Origin: Chamaelirium japonicum | Lineage: Eukaryota; Streptophyta; Magnoliopsida; Liliales; Melanthiaceae | NCBI GenBank assembly: GCA_947650365.1 | Contig: OX393553.1 | Span: forward strand, 70,851,463-70,915,462 | Length of the DNA: 64,000 bases | Direction: 5' to 3' | Part shown: positions 29,446 through 42,640 of the stretch, piece by piece | Layout of the letters: each line of letters starts with the position of its first letter | Position numbering within the stretch: position 1 is the first letter of the stretch | Position numbers and translations under genes: made by a program | Notes under the pieces: model-generated | Told to the model about the DNA's origin: nothing | Seen by the model: only the letters and a program-made list of their open reading frames with translations | The model's database searches: none

Positions 29446-32400
29446 CTACGCCTGTTGTTTCTCCGCAACTCCATTCCACTCATCCCAGTCGTTGTCGATG
29501 TGTTTCTGGGCCCACACGACCGCTGCGCGTGCAGCCTGAGGCCCCCCGGGAAGTCCCCTCTCGTTCAGGGTGTCCGCCATATCGATGAAGGGGACAACCA
29601 AGAGCGTCCCCGGGCCACCATACTCCGTGTGCAGGAAGTTGCTCAAGATCTGTCGAGAAACCAGCAGATGAGAATATTCAGTACAAGGTTAATCTTAAGG
29701 GTGAGACAGGGTTTCTAATACTGAATGAGATGGATTCGGTTATCATAACATGAGAACCAAAATACATGTTCAAGATGAGTTGAAGATGCAATTTACAAGG
29801 CGAAGAACCAGGAATATTTAACCATTTAAGGAAGAGTGGACTGTGCAAGAACAAGATGCTGAGAATAGGAGGTCTTGTCACCATTAAGATCTGGAGATCA
29901 TCGCGTTCTCAAGGTGGAAGTAATTAAAGAATGATACTGTGCCAACATACGACCACAGGATTTTTTTTAAAAATTGATGACAATCTAAGAGAACCAAAGT
30001 TGGTCTAGTATTTTAAGGATTTGTAATGCTACATATAAAGCACTGCATCTGTCCGTGACGAAAACCGCCATCTAAGCCCGGATGCAAAAGGCTGGGGGTT
30101 GACAATAGGTTGAAAGCCTTTCGTCAAAAACCAACTCAGACTATGAAATGAATCCTAATTCAATATAAACGACGAAGAAGGATTCATAAAGCCAACCTCG
30201 GATAAATGGGACATGGCTTGATGGCTATGGTTATATATCCATGACGATGTGTTAAAAGGCATAAATGAATGCTTTTCTAGTTGCATGTTTTTATACCCCG
30301 GAGGGCATCAATGGTAAATGTTTAAGGCCCCTGAGGGCATCACCCATATTGATTTATTTCTAATTCGGAAACTATCATATCGCCCAAATCAACAAAAATC
30401 AGAGATAATCAATACATATGAACAAGCTCGATCATACCCTCTGGAAAAGGAAACTGTGGTTGCTACCTCATATTATGAATATATACAATTCCCAGTTCAA
30501 GATTTGTTTTTTAAAAAGGACACAATTCTATTACATCATGATACATTAAGACGTACATGTTTGCGGTTTTGTCCAATTCTTATGGACTGGACATATATTA
30601 AATAGTACAGAGGTTTCTACATGCACCCTTTATTTGGCATTTTTAATTTTATTGTAGTATGTCACTTATTTTACCTTGTATACTTCACTTCATACCTTTA
30701 CACATAGAATTGGCCCTTGGGTTCCCTTGGTCATACCATGATCTTCGTTTCCCCTTTTAACTCTCACTCTTGAAGGTTAAAAGATGGAAATAGAAGAGAA
30801 ATTTATTATCAAGAGGGGATGATTCAGTGGATGAGGGAGAAAAAGGTGGTGACAGAGGTCATATAATTGTGGGAAGTGGACAGATCCTTCCAAAGCATGA
30901 AGGGTTGTTCAAGCAGGCAGGAATCAGAGGTGAACTGGGGAGTACCCTGATAGATTGTTGTAACTCAGAGGACGACATGTCTGGAGCAATCGGAATCGTT
31001 GAAGGAACTGAAGTAATAGGTTGTGTGGTTGGTGGCGAAGCATTGGAGGACAAGGAAAAGATGGTGGTGGTGAGAGAGGTGGAGGAGGCGGTTTAACAAT
31101 CTTGTCATCTTAGAGGAATAGAAGAATGTGTGGAAGAAGAGCGTTTGTTCGTGGTTCTAGGTATGAGATCTACTGAGAGCTTAAAAGTAGACATCCCTGT
31201 ATTTTGAAAAACACAAGGGACCAGCACCACGAACCAAAGGCACTGGAGGCAGATGATTATAGAGGAGTGTGAGAACGATTGTAGGCCACTACAGGAGGAG
31301 TTGGGGAGGCTACTATCATATGAGAAAGTCTCTCCCTTCTCTCTATCAGATTGAAGGGAGAGAGCTCCCCCTTCTATATCGGATCGAGCATAAATGGAAT
31401 AGAGCATAAATGAGGAACTCCTTGGATTGAAGAGAAAGGAGCCTAGGGATAAAACCCTAGGGTCCATTCTCACATCTGCATCCTATACCCAGCAATAAGG
31501 AATTTTTCCTTTAGAGACTGCAGATTTTATCAGCTTGCTGGGTTTAATCAACATTACAAAGGGTGTGATGGCTTTCACTAAAACGTGGTACAATTCAATA
31601 TATCAACCAGAAGAGAGAAGAGAGAAAAGAGAAAAGAGGAGAGAATAGAAAGAGGAGAGAAAGCGTGAGAGAGGGTTTAAAGTCAAAGAAGAGAGAAGAA
31701 GAGAGAAAATAGAAGAAGCGAACTCACGACTCACGAGTCAAGCTGTCCCTCACTGCCTCAGTCCTCAGACAGGTACATAGGTTTTTTTTTTTGTATTTCA
31801 AATTTGCTTCCAAGACATAAGAGAGAGAGAGAGAGAGAGAGAGAGAAGTAAATCGAAAGGAACAAGAAAGAAAGAATTAGTAAGAGAATAATGCAAAGAG
31901 AATCCTAGAAGCTCAGGTGTCAATGTTACCCTTCCCCCCACTTGTCCATGATTATATCTTTTTTGTTGGATAGGGGTATCGGTAGTTAGCCCGGAGTTGA
32001 GTTGTCTGTGCACAGCTATGTGTTTTGCTCAATAGGAGCCTTTTCACTTGCTCACTCTAAGTTTAGCATGGATCTGTAATTTCCCTACTCACTTTCCTAC
32101 TTTTTGAGAGATGAATACAATTTATTTACTTTCAAAAAAAAAATAATTAAAGAAGAGAGAATAGAGAAAGAGAGAGAAGATAGAAAGTGAGAGCAAAGAG
32201 AGAAAGAAAGAAGAGGTAGGAGAGAGAAAAAGCGAGGGAAGAGATAAAGAGGGAGAATGAAGAGAGAGAATAGAAGAGAGAAGAGAGGAGATAAGAGAAA
32301 AGAGAGGAGTGGGGGGAAGAGAGAAAGTGCAAGAGAGAAAGAAGAGAGTAGAGAGAAAGAGGGAGAAAGAGAGAGGGAAAAGAGAAAGAGAGAAATAATG

Positions 32401-35400
32401 AAGAGAGAAAGAAAAAAGAGAGAACATAGAAAGACAGCGAGAGGAAAGAAAGAAGAGAGAAAGAGAAAGAAAGAAGAGCGAAGAAAGAAAGAAAGAGAAA
32501 AATAGAAAGTAAGAATAAAGACAGAGAAAGAGAAGCAATTTTATTAAGTTATCAATCGTAATTAGAATGGTAATTTTTTTCAAACAAACGGAAGGCCACT
32601 TGCAACTACTGCGATTAGATCAAAAATGGAGGCATCACAAGACTGAATGAGCACTTGGCGGGCAAGAAAAGGTAAATGACTAGTTGTGAGCACGTTCCAA
32701 CAGAGGTACGATCTCAATTTCAATAAATTTTTTATGACAAAAGTAAAGAGAAGATTATTGTTGTTGAGACTTTTGGTTCTGAGAGACCACATTTTACTAA
32801 AAGTCCGTTTATAAGGATTGAGCATAAAGAACCAAGCCTAGACGATAAAAGTTTTCATGATTTTGAATCAGAGGAGTTGTCGGATAAGGACGTGAGGTAA
32901 GAATGACGATAAGGCTTTCTCGTGAGGAAGCTCGTCGTCGAGAAATGAGAGAAAGAGGAGATCATAGATGTAGATGGTCATTGAGCGGTGTCAGTGGTAG
33001 TTCCCGCTTTACGAGTGATATTGGTGCTGGTGGAGCTAGTACTCGAGGTGACAGTAGTGCTAGCACTAGAGGAGATAAAGCTAGTACTAGCACTACTTTC
33101 CTTATTGTCTTATAATAGACTTATCAGTTATCATTGATTGTGTTTTGTAATTGTAATAATAAAAGTTTTCTCAAAACTTTAAAAGATTGTTTTTAAAAAC
33201 CTTTTTAACTTTGCCAAAGCCGGTCCGAAGCCTAAATAAAGAAGGGCAATTGGTTTTTAAATAGCTTAAATCCTTCAACATAATATTAGTAACTTAGGTG
33301 AGTTAGGCCTCTCTGTCCAACCATCACCTCGGGGAGTGGTGCTTCAGTAATATTGAGACCTAGTGGTCTTTTGTTCTTCTTGTTAGAACTTTTGGGCTAT
33401 TCGAGTTAGCTGATGCTAGTCGGGATTCCCTTTTGGGTGTATTGGTGCCCTTAGGCACAGTTTGTACATTCTAGTTATTTTAATAAACTAGTAGGGGTCA
33501 AGGCAGACACCCCCCCCCCCCCCCCCCCCCCTCATCCACTAAGAGGGATTTCTCAAAAAAAAGTATTTTTATAATTTTTCTTAAATCCCTCTAGTCTAAA
33601 TCCACTTAAACCTAACTACCTAAGGTTCTAAAACTAAATCCCCTAATTCCTAAAACTAACCCTACAGTAGTCTAAGATTTTTTTTCCTAATTTTGTAGAA
33701 TTATTTCTAAATTTTTAAACATTGCCTTTGACCAAACCCCATAATTAGCGGGATATCCCGCAATCAGCGGAAGGAGACAAGTAGACAAGCACCTGGTCTG
33801 GGATACCTATAAATAGAGGACTAGGGTTACGTTTTCAAGGACAATTAATGGGTTGGTGAAATTTCTCCTCTAACCTTCTATGCTTCTAGAGAGAGAGGGG
33901 GTGAGGAAAGAATATTGGAGAGTTTGATCGAATGTAATTCTGAGATCGGAGAGCTTGTATACACAATTTGATAGTGGCTCCCCGATTTCTCTTCCTGTTT
34001 ATGAGTGGGTTTCCACGTAAAACTGCGTGTTCACTCTGTGATTCTTTGTATTTCACTTGTTATCCTGGAAAGAACTCTGATCGGTGTTTTCCACGATGTA
34101 ATTTCCCCGACAAGAGATCTTAACCGTGGATCTCATCTCTTTGGGCTCTACCGTTGGATTCTATGTTTCCTTTGTGATTCCTCTAGTTTTACTCATTAAC
34201 ACGGTGAGACTCCGATCATTGTTCCCTACAGTGTGTTTCCCTTGATCCTTGAGATCTTGATCATGGATCACATCTTTTGGGTTTCATCATCCGATTTTCC
34301 ATGGTATCTTGTTGTGTGGCCCGATTTGTGTGATCCATGGTGTAAAACACTTGATCTCAGAGATCTTGTACGTAGATCATATATTTCGATAACACCTATC
34401 ATCCTTAAACTTATGGACTAATATAAGACATCAACAAAAAGCCTTTGTAATCTCCTTCATTGTCTATTAAGAGGCGATGATATTGCATGGAATCAGATTC
34501 TACTATCCGAGAAGTTCAAATAAAACAATGTGGTGAATTGATCTCTGGAAGCTCCCCTTTTGAAGTGATTCTTGGGATCAAACCATAGCAAGTTAGCAAC
34601 CAATTGATTTGGTTCCTCTAGACAGATATAGTAATAATGCTGAAATATTTGCAAGGCACATGCGAGAGATAGACGAACAAGTTCGATCACAGATTGCTAT
34701 GAGCAAAAAGAACTAAAAAACACGAGCTGACGATTCGTGGAGTTCAAGAAAGGAGATTTCATGATAGTGAGCTAGAGGCCTGAAAGATTTTCAAAGCAAA
34801 AATATTAGAAGCTACACTTGAGCTGTGCTAGACCTTACTAAATGCTAAGGAAGCTAAGCTTGAATGCATATATTCTTGAAGTTCCTGAAGATCAACATCA
34901 ACTGTACTTTCAATGTTGAAGTTCAAACTAATGATCGCCTCCCAAAACCCATGTTAGCAAGTACATAAGGCACAGTGATGGGAGAAGAGCGTGAAAACCT
35001 TGTTTTCCATGCAATTTCCTTTGTAGATCTGAATTGTGTAGGTTCATTCTTAATGAGCCAAGAGATCAAAGATTTTTGCTAAATTACAAGGTTAGACTCT
35101 TGTAGGTCCCACAAACCCATTCTACTCAGTCGGCCAAAAGACCAGGATAAGCTTCCTACATAGGATCACTAACAAAATTAGAGACATGGGTGATTACATG
35201 CACTAGTAGTGGTCAATAAGACAGTGAGCTACTAGTTCCATTGGCCTTCATAATACCTTCTGCACCTCTTCACATGGCGAAGTATCCCTTTATACTAAAC
35301 TACTAGAGGAAAAATCAACTTCTCTAGTTTTGTGATGAAAGGCCATCTTTCTTTGATTACCATGGATTTCCAACAGTTTCAACACGAATTTCCCAACAAT

Positions 35401-38400
35401 ACAGTCTTCTGAAAGAAATTTTATTTTCATTAGTTTTCATGGAGTTAATTTGAACATCAGTTGCTGCTCATCAAACATCAAGGTGGCCTTAGCTGTGCTT
35501 GATTGATGACTTCAAAAACCTGGCTATGTGTTCATTAATGATGCAAAATCAACTAACGAAAAATGACCAGTAAAAAGTAATTACATAATATTAAGCGGAC
35601 TTTAGCAGTTTTTCGATTTTTGGAGCCTTTTTGGCTGAAAGTGGAATTTAAGAGCAATGTTCTAAAAAGCACTAGGCGCTAGTCGGGCAGTGGGGGACCT
35701 TCTAGCGCCTAGGCGGCGCCTAGATGTTTTTGCATTTTTTTTTTATTTTTATTATTATTATGATATTATATATAATATATTTTTTAAAACTTATTATAGA
35801 TTCAAGATTATCCCAACTATTATTTTAAAGAGCATGTATCATTACATAACCATAAACTCAAGATTAATAAGAACAAAAGCAAGCATGATATTATCTCAGA
35901 TAATATCATAATAACAATAATATTAGTGCATTCTAAACCATAAATTTATAATTACCAATAATAGAATAACATTTATACACGTTCTAGTGCCTAGGTCGGC
36001 CTAGGCGGCCGTCTAGCTCTACCTAGAGACCTGGACCGCTTTTCTACACCGCCTAGGACTAAACTGGGCGGTGGGGGGCCTTTTAGCGCCTAGGCGGCCG
36101 CCTAGGCCGCTTTTTAGAACATTGGTTAAGGGCAAGAAAGTTTTCGTTGTTCACTTGTTTTCACTGGGGAGGATAAACAAAGATAAGGTATTATTCTTTG
36201 ACTTGATCTGTTTACAAACTAATTAAAATAACGTTTGAGGATAATGTAGGAATAATAATTGTATATCTGAAAATAATATCAATCTCTGCCTATTAAAATT
36301 TCTACTTACAAAATTCAAAAAAAAAAACCTATCCTACTTGATAATGATGGAACAGAGTAAGAAGATTGACTTGTCTATGAAGTGGAGAAAAGGATTCCCA
36401 AACTTAAAGCATCATGTACTTCCAAGATCAAAGACCAATCTGATCTGCTTCACTAGTGCTTCCATTTAACTCATCAAACTATCAAATTTCTCTCCATCTT
36501 TCTTTCTCTTCCATCGCCATCTTAGTCTTTCCATCAATGTAAATTTCATGTTGTTTAAATATTGCTACCGATCGACCATGAGATTTCACATAAGGATTGA
36601 GGATAAAATGGGCTTTCAGAAGAATGACTTCCTAATTCTTCATTCATGGACTTTGGAATCCCATAATGCAAAAAAAAAATATTTACCTCATCTTAGGTAA
36701 TACTTTCATCTAGTTAATGAAGTTATGCCATTCCTATGGTCATTCACGAGCACGACATACCAACCAGTTGCCTTTAGTAATCTAATCTTCGTTCTAGAAA
36801 TAGCTTACATAATGAGCAACGTCATCAGAGTGCATGGATCTCAAGAATGAAATGACATGCGATATATTCATATTAGATTTCATGTATATTTGTTTCCTAA
36901 CAAAAGGAACACATGCTCAAACAAATAGTGTATGATGAAATATACATTACTTGTGATAGGTTGTTATAAAAAACAGTGTATCATGCCCATGGTTCGAGGG
37001 CTCGTTGAACCCTAACCGGTTCAGATTTTAGTTGATCCGAAACGAATAGCCCTCAAACAAAACATATGCCCTCATTCAGACTTGTTTCAGCCGAACCACC
37101 CTCCAAATCGAGCCAAACTAGATGCGAACCCGACTCGATTCAGTCTAATCGGATCGGAATAATGTTGTCGAACTCAAATTGACCGAATCAAACCAGGAAC
37201 TTCATATCTTTTGACTGTTTACTGCTTTTTGCCAAAATAGCCGGATTGGTTCATTCTCACCTGGCCCAAACCAAAATTCTAAAACCTTGGTTATGTCATC
37301 CAAGAATAAACCATCACATCATATGTCTACATATGATTACTTTCACTAAACCCTTGAAATCTGACTAATAATCAAAATTTCACATATGATTAGAATTCTC
37401 CCAGACCTCATTCACATTTTTCACTCAACCTATTTTTACCTCTTCCTTTCTAAATTTATTCAAACCAAGCATCTAATAAAATACTTCATTTACTTCCTAT
37501 AACGTTAATGTATCAGACATTATAAGTCCCTATGTAAAGTAGTATGGTTCAAAAACTCAGCCGGCCCTAAGTCGTATTGGCCGGTTCATATTGGCTTCTA
37601 CTTATCGCGACTGATAAAAGGATGGATTCTGATTCAGCCGAGATCACTACAACTCAAGTAGTATTGGCGGATACAACCGAGTCAGACGGATACGTCCAAG
37701 TTGTATTGGTCTGGCCCACAAGCACAACCACTAACCGTCGGCTTTGTTGCCATGTTGCACATGGCCAATGCAGTCTATACAGCAGTAGCACTTAAGAAGC
37801 TCGAGCCCCTATTTATATATATGCATTCTTTATTTTTTTTGTCGAGTTGTACCAGTTTTTGGCCAGTCGAAAAAAGCCTTGATACTGAGGTTTCGAACCT
37901 TGACTGAGATCCTAGCCTTCATCCTTCTTTTTTTGGCCGATTCGTAACAAGCGATACCAAGTTGTATCTCCGAGTCGTATTGGTTTTTGGTCGGCAGATA
38001 CAGGCCCCAATACTAACTTTTTGAACCTTGGTAGCATCTTTCTCCTAATTAACCAAAAGTCTAGCATAAAAAATCAACAATTTTATTTTTTTCAAATAAT
38101 TTAGAGTTTACTTATGCCTCTTATTTTCTCACAAATTTCTAGGTAACAAATGTAACAAAAGACACATCCGTATATACATTTTTTCGGTAGAAAAATACAT
38201 TTATAGGATATAATAATGCATTTTTTGCTACTGCTTTCCCTTTTTAATCTTCTTTATGTCCAAATCGAAGCAACTTACAATCCAGTCCTTTTCCCAAACA
38301 TACACCACAAAACATCTACGGGTCTGTTTAAGAAGAACATCAAGTATTAAAACACCATTAACTCCTACATATCACAAGACAGATCAAAGATTCAGCTAAT

Positions 38401-39399
38401 CTATGATAAGGCCACAAACACCCAGCCGTAAAATTCAATAACCAGCACCCTCCTTTTCTTTGTAAACGACAGCGTAAGGAGTTATGATCGGGAAGACACA
38501 ACGGACCTCAGTGCAGACGCCAACGACTTCTTCAATGGAATCCCCAAAAAGATCTTTTTTCGACAGCCTCTCAAGAAGATGGGTCCTAAACTTGTCGGTC
38601 TCCTGAACACGAATTGATTACAAAAGAACACAATCATAAAACATTTTAAAAAAAATCAACTAGCATATACCTCTTAAGACCCAGAAACAAATATGAACCA
38701 TTATATACAAAGAAAGAAGAGAAAATTACACTTTGCCCCCCTGAAGTTTAGCTCAAAAACACTTAACCCCCCTGTAGTTTATTTTGTTCCAAACCGCCCC
38801 CTAAAGTTTGAAATGTCAGCACAATACCCCCTTTTGTCAACTACTTAATTTCCTCATTTGGTAATTTTCACCCGATCAAAACTGAATTGAAGGGGGTAAA
38901 ATGTAGTTTTTAAACTCTAGGGGGGCAAAGTGTAATTTACCCAAGAAAGAAACTAAATTTGCAAATTTCCTCACATTTCCGTGGAAGAAAAGGAGAAGCA
39001 ACGAAAAAGAGGTAATGGGTCACTAGAGATTTCCACATTAAACCCTAAAGAATCCCAAACCCAAGTAGTCACCGCCGAGATACGAGGGCGTAAGCGGTAG
39101 AGGATCGGGGGACTCACCGCTTCGGCGAATTCGGGGATTGGGTCCGGGAAAACGTACTCCGCCGCCTTGCAGAGAAGCTGGGATGAGGGGGGTGGGGACG
39201 GGAAGGAAGGGGGAGGGGGCGGTGGCGCCGATTGTCTGAGAGGGAACGAGTGATGAGACGTTGAAGGCAGGCGACGACGAGCAGGGATTGGTGGGTGTGA
39301 GGACGGAGGAGAGGGGTGGTGGTGGGAGAGCAGAGGAAGCGAGGGGGCAGAGGGGAAGGGAAGAGGAGGCGAGAAAGCTAGAGCTCTGGTGCTTGCCAT
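29446..39399 (-). CDS. PRIN2: PLASTID REDOX INSENSITIVE 2 (PRIN2) homologue, 3 exons, 193 aa
   Basis: Exons: 39118-39399, 38507-38602 and 29446-29649, all GT-AG and phase 0, giving 193 residues plus TAG. Residues 1-75 are Ser/Pro/His/Arg-rich and look like a chloroplast transit peptide. The mature part reads YVFPDPIPEFAE, FRTHLLERLSKKDLFGDS, then EYGGPGTLLVVPFIDMA and GGPQAARAAVVWAQ, the conserved plan of the PRIN2 family. PRIN2 is known from Arabidopsis as a small plastid protein that supports plastid-encoded RNA polymerase activity and redox signalling. Cysteines are at residues 77 and 124; redox roles for them here are only inference. An alternative start three codons upstream (39408) is possible. 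Intron 1 (38603-39117) contains a MITE; intron 2 (29650-38506, 8.9 kb) holds repeats and a Gypsy fragment. Confidence 0.87.
31800..32560. repeat. GA/GAAA-rich low-complexity region in PRIN2 intron 2
   Basis: A GA run (31820-31847) and a 400-bp stretch of GAGAAAGA-type words (32145-32540). The long frames read from it are compositional. Confidence 0.85.
33510..33531. repeat. Poly-C run of 22
   Basis: A single uninterrupted C homopolymer. Its length is likely to be unreliable in assembly. Confidence 0.9.
34470..34950 (+). pseudogene. Ty3/Gypsy integrase C-terminal fragment
   Basis: Translation in changing frames gives SSPFEVILGIKP, then ARHMREIDEQVRSQIAMSKK, then a F-KKGDFMIV-like block and NAYILEVPEDQH. 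This is the usual order at the integrase C-terminus of plant Gypsy elements. Several stops and frame changes separate the blocks, so it is a dead fragment. It lies in intron 2 of the PRIN2-like gene, antisense to it. A Copia-LTR-like block (GGTTTCCACGTAAAA) lies about 450 bp upstream and probably belongs to a different element. Confidence 0.7.
35655..36124. mobile_element. hAT-like MITE with CAATGTTCTAAAAAGC ends
   Basis: CAATGTTCTAAAAAGC at the left is perfectly inverted at the right (GCTTTTTAGAACATTG, ending 36124). The subterminal parts are palindromic CCTAGGCGGCCGCCTAGG words. Flanks TTTAAGAG and GTTAAGGG match at 6 of 8. The 470-bp interior is AT-rich and non-coding. It lies in intron 2 of the PRIN2-like gene. 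Confidence 0.75.
38719..38942. mobile_element. MITE, copy B, with perfect 9-bp target duplication
   Basis: Ends AAATTACACTTTGCCCCCCT and its inverse (AGGGGGGCAAAGTGTAATTT) bound 224 bp. The flanks carry a perfect 9-bp repeat AAGAAAGAA (38710-38718, 38943-38951), which fits a Mutator-derived MITE. It sits in the 515-bp intron 1 of the PRIN2-like gene and is homologous to the element at 19305-19555. Confidence 0.8.
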
Positions 39400-39414
39400 C
39401 ACAACCATCTCACC

Positions 39415-39418
<4 letters not shown>

Positions 39419-39452
<34 letters not shown>
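39419..39452 (-). promoter_or_regulatory. GA repeat in the PRIN2 5' leader
   Basis: On the coding strand this is a (GA)n run ending about 20 bases before the start codon. GA-rich leaders are targets of plant BBR/BPC GAGA-binding proteins; a role here is inference from position alone. Confidence 0.45.
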
Positions 39453-39456
<4 letters not shown>

Positions 39457-39499
39457 ACTCACTCACACTCTGTGTGTGTTGTCTCTCTATCTGTGTGTG

Positions 39500-40637
<1,138 letters not shown>

Positions 40638-40812
40638 CTGCGCTAAATGGCTACCAAAATGGCTTGGCGATTTGGTTACCTCGCTCACGGCCGGTAGCCT
40701 CTCAGCCCACAGCCACCATACCCACCATTTAGGCTCGGCCCATTATGAAAAAAAATAATATAAAAAGGTCCCATTTAGAATTTTTGCCTTAGGCCTCAGT
40801 CTCTTTTCCCCA

Positions 40813-40815
<3 letters not shown>

Positions 40816-40885
<70 letters not shown>
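40816..40885. repeat. CT microsatellite
   Basis: A 70-bp uninterrupted CT run. Confidence 0.95.
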
Positions 40886-40887
<2 letters not shown>

Positions 40888-41262
40888 GGTAGGGGAGGTG
40901 GGGGTTGGTTGGTCGCATCGAAGGCTCCCGCTTCGTGCCAATCGGCACGGGCATGCCAAAGGAGGTCAGGTGTGTTGTCGTCGCATACGACAATGGGGGT
41001 GGGGGTGGGGATGCCTGGAGGTTGTCTTGCCGCCGAAGGCAACCCGCTGCATTGCTGACATGTGTGTTGCCGCCGAAGGTGGCCCGCTACAGTGCTGACA
41101 GGCATGGGCATGCACTAGTATATGTCACAGGTTGGACTTTTGAGTTATATCACACTAGCACTCGAGTAAACATTAGTCATTTACTAATGTTGAACCAACT
41201 ACCAAGAGAAATCAATAGGTGGCTAAAGCCTAACACCCAGCGTGGACCTCCGGCTTGCTAGT

Positions 41263-41439
41263 TATTAGATGTAGTGTGTTAGTATACTATTAGTCCCACC
41301 TCAGTTGTGGTAACGTAATGGTGTGAGTTCTCTCTCTATATAAAGAGAGGTAGTCTTATGTAATGTTATTGAGATTAATGAGATAATACAAGGAGATTTT
41401 CTCTCCAATCCTATTCTCTCTCCCTCTCTCTTCGTAACA
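41263..41439 (+). repeat. E3 5' LTR
   Basis: 177 bp with a TATA box (TATATAAAG, 41337-41345). It ends TTCGTAACA and is identical to the 3' LTR. Confidence 0.93.
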
Positions 41440-41452
41440 TGGTATCAGAGCC
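41440..41452 (+). other. E3 primer-binding site
   Basis: TGGTATCAGAGCC directly after the 5' LTR, complementary to initiator tRNA-Met. Confidence 0.9.
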
Positions 41453-41839
41453 AACCCTCTTGGCCTAGGGTTCGACGCTCTCCTCTCCGGCCTCGGCCTC
41501 CTCGGTCGTCGTCGATGACATCGAGGAGGCCGGGAAAAATAAAAATTGTTTTTTTCCCGTCTCTCTCTCGCTCCTGACTATCGGATCGATGTAGTCGATC
41601 TGGTACGAACACTGGCGCTCTGCCGTCGCTACCGTCCCGAGCCCTACGCTCTGACCCATTGCGCATCCCTGCGCCCCGGTCACCGTCGGCCCTCGCCGTC
41701 GCTGATGCTCGTCGGCCTGCCGCCAGGCCCTGCATTCGGACACCGGCCCGCGGCCCGGCACTACATCCAGACTCAGCAATTGATGTCCACGGGGCAGGAG
41801 GTGGCTCTGCAGTCCCCGCTCCCACCCTGAACGTTGTCA

Positions 41840-42280
41840 ATGGCGGATGTTGCACGCAGCGGCGATGATCGGATCAAGGGCCCATGGACGCCTGAGGAGG
41901 ACCACGCCCTCCGGAAGCTCGTCCAGGCGCACATACCCCGGCCACTGGTCCCTCATCAGAACCTCCATCCCCGGCCGCTCCAGCAAGTCGTGCCGGCTCC
42001 GCTGGTGCAACCAGCTCTCCCCGCAGCACCACCCCTTCACCACCGAGGAGGGCGACGCCATCGTCCGGGCCCACCGACAACACCGACAACTCCGTCAAGA
42101 ACCACTGGCACTCCACCCTCAAGCGCAAGCTCGCCGCCACACTCTGCGCTCGAGCTCCCGCCGCGCCCGCTGTTCTCCGCACCGGCCTCGAGCTCATGCC
42201 GGCCCTGCACCCGCCGGCCTGCGCCCGCCGGCCCTGCCAGCCGGATCTGCCGCGCCGGCCCACCTGAAGACCTCGCGCTA
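41840..42280 (+). pseudogene. Captured R2R3-MYB fragment (subgroup 22, MYB44-like) inside E3
   Basis: From ATG 41840 the frame reads DRIKGPWTPEEDHALRKLVQ, the first helix of R2. After one extra base at about 41933 it continues in the next frame with WSLIRTSIPGRSSKSCRLRW and CNQLSPQ plus PFTTEEGDAIVRAH, the end of R2 and start of R3. The following ~50 bp of R3, with its central tryptophan, are missing. At 42073 the third frame resumes with TDNSVKNHWHSTLKRKL, the end of R3. The CRLRWCNQLSPQ and NHWHSTLKRKL signatures are those of the stress-related MYB44/70/73/77 group, whose genes are normally intronless. With two frame breaks and a deletion it cannot encode a normal MYB DNA-binding domain. 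Sense orientation to the LTR means it would be part of the element transcript. Confidence 0.88.
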
Positions 42281-42288
42281 GACCTCTG

Positions 42289-42640
42289 ATGCCCCCGCTC
42301 CCGTCTCCGGCTCGGCCCCGGGCCCCGCTCCCGTCTCCGATCTGGCCTCGGTTGTCGTCTCCGGCCGAGTATCCCGCACCGCCCGCCTATCCCGCACCGA
42401 AGTCCGATCCGTTCGGCACTATCCCGCACCGGCCACTTATCCCGCACCGGAGTCCGATCCGTTCGGTACTATCCCGCACCGGCCACTTATCTCGCACCGG
42501 AGTCCGTTCGGTACTATCCCGCACCATATCATTATCCCGTACCGGTACCTATCCCGCACCGGTGCCTATCCCGTATCGAACCCGAATATATCCCGTACGG
42601 AAAGATATCCCGTATCGGTGTCTTATCACGCACCGCTCAT
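42289..42640 (+). repeat. CCCGCACC-type tandem repeats in E3
   Basis: TATCCCGCACCGGCCACTTA and CGGAGTCCGATCCGTTCGG words are repeated several times (42370-42640), preceded by CTCCCGTCTCCG repeats. The frames through it are repetitive and resemble no known protein. Confidence 0.75.

Noticed and set aside
32580..32825. Minus-strand frame with FLARQVL, faintly like a hAT dimerisation domain
   Set aside because: Too short and lacks the other conserved hAT residues. No further hAT blocks nearby.
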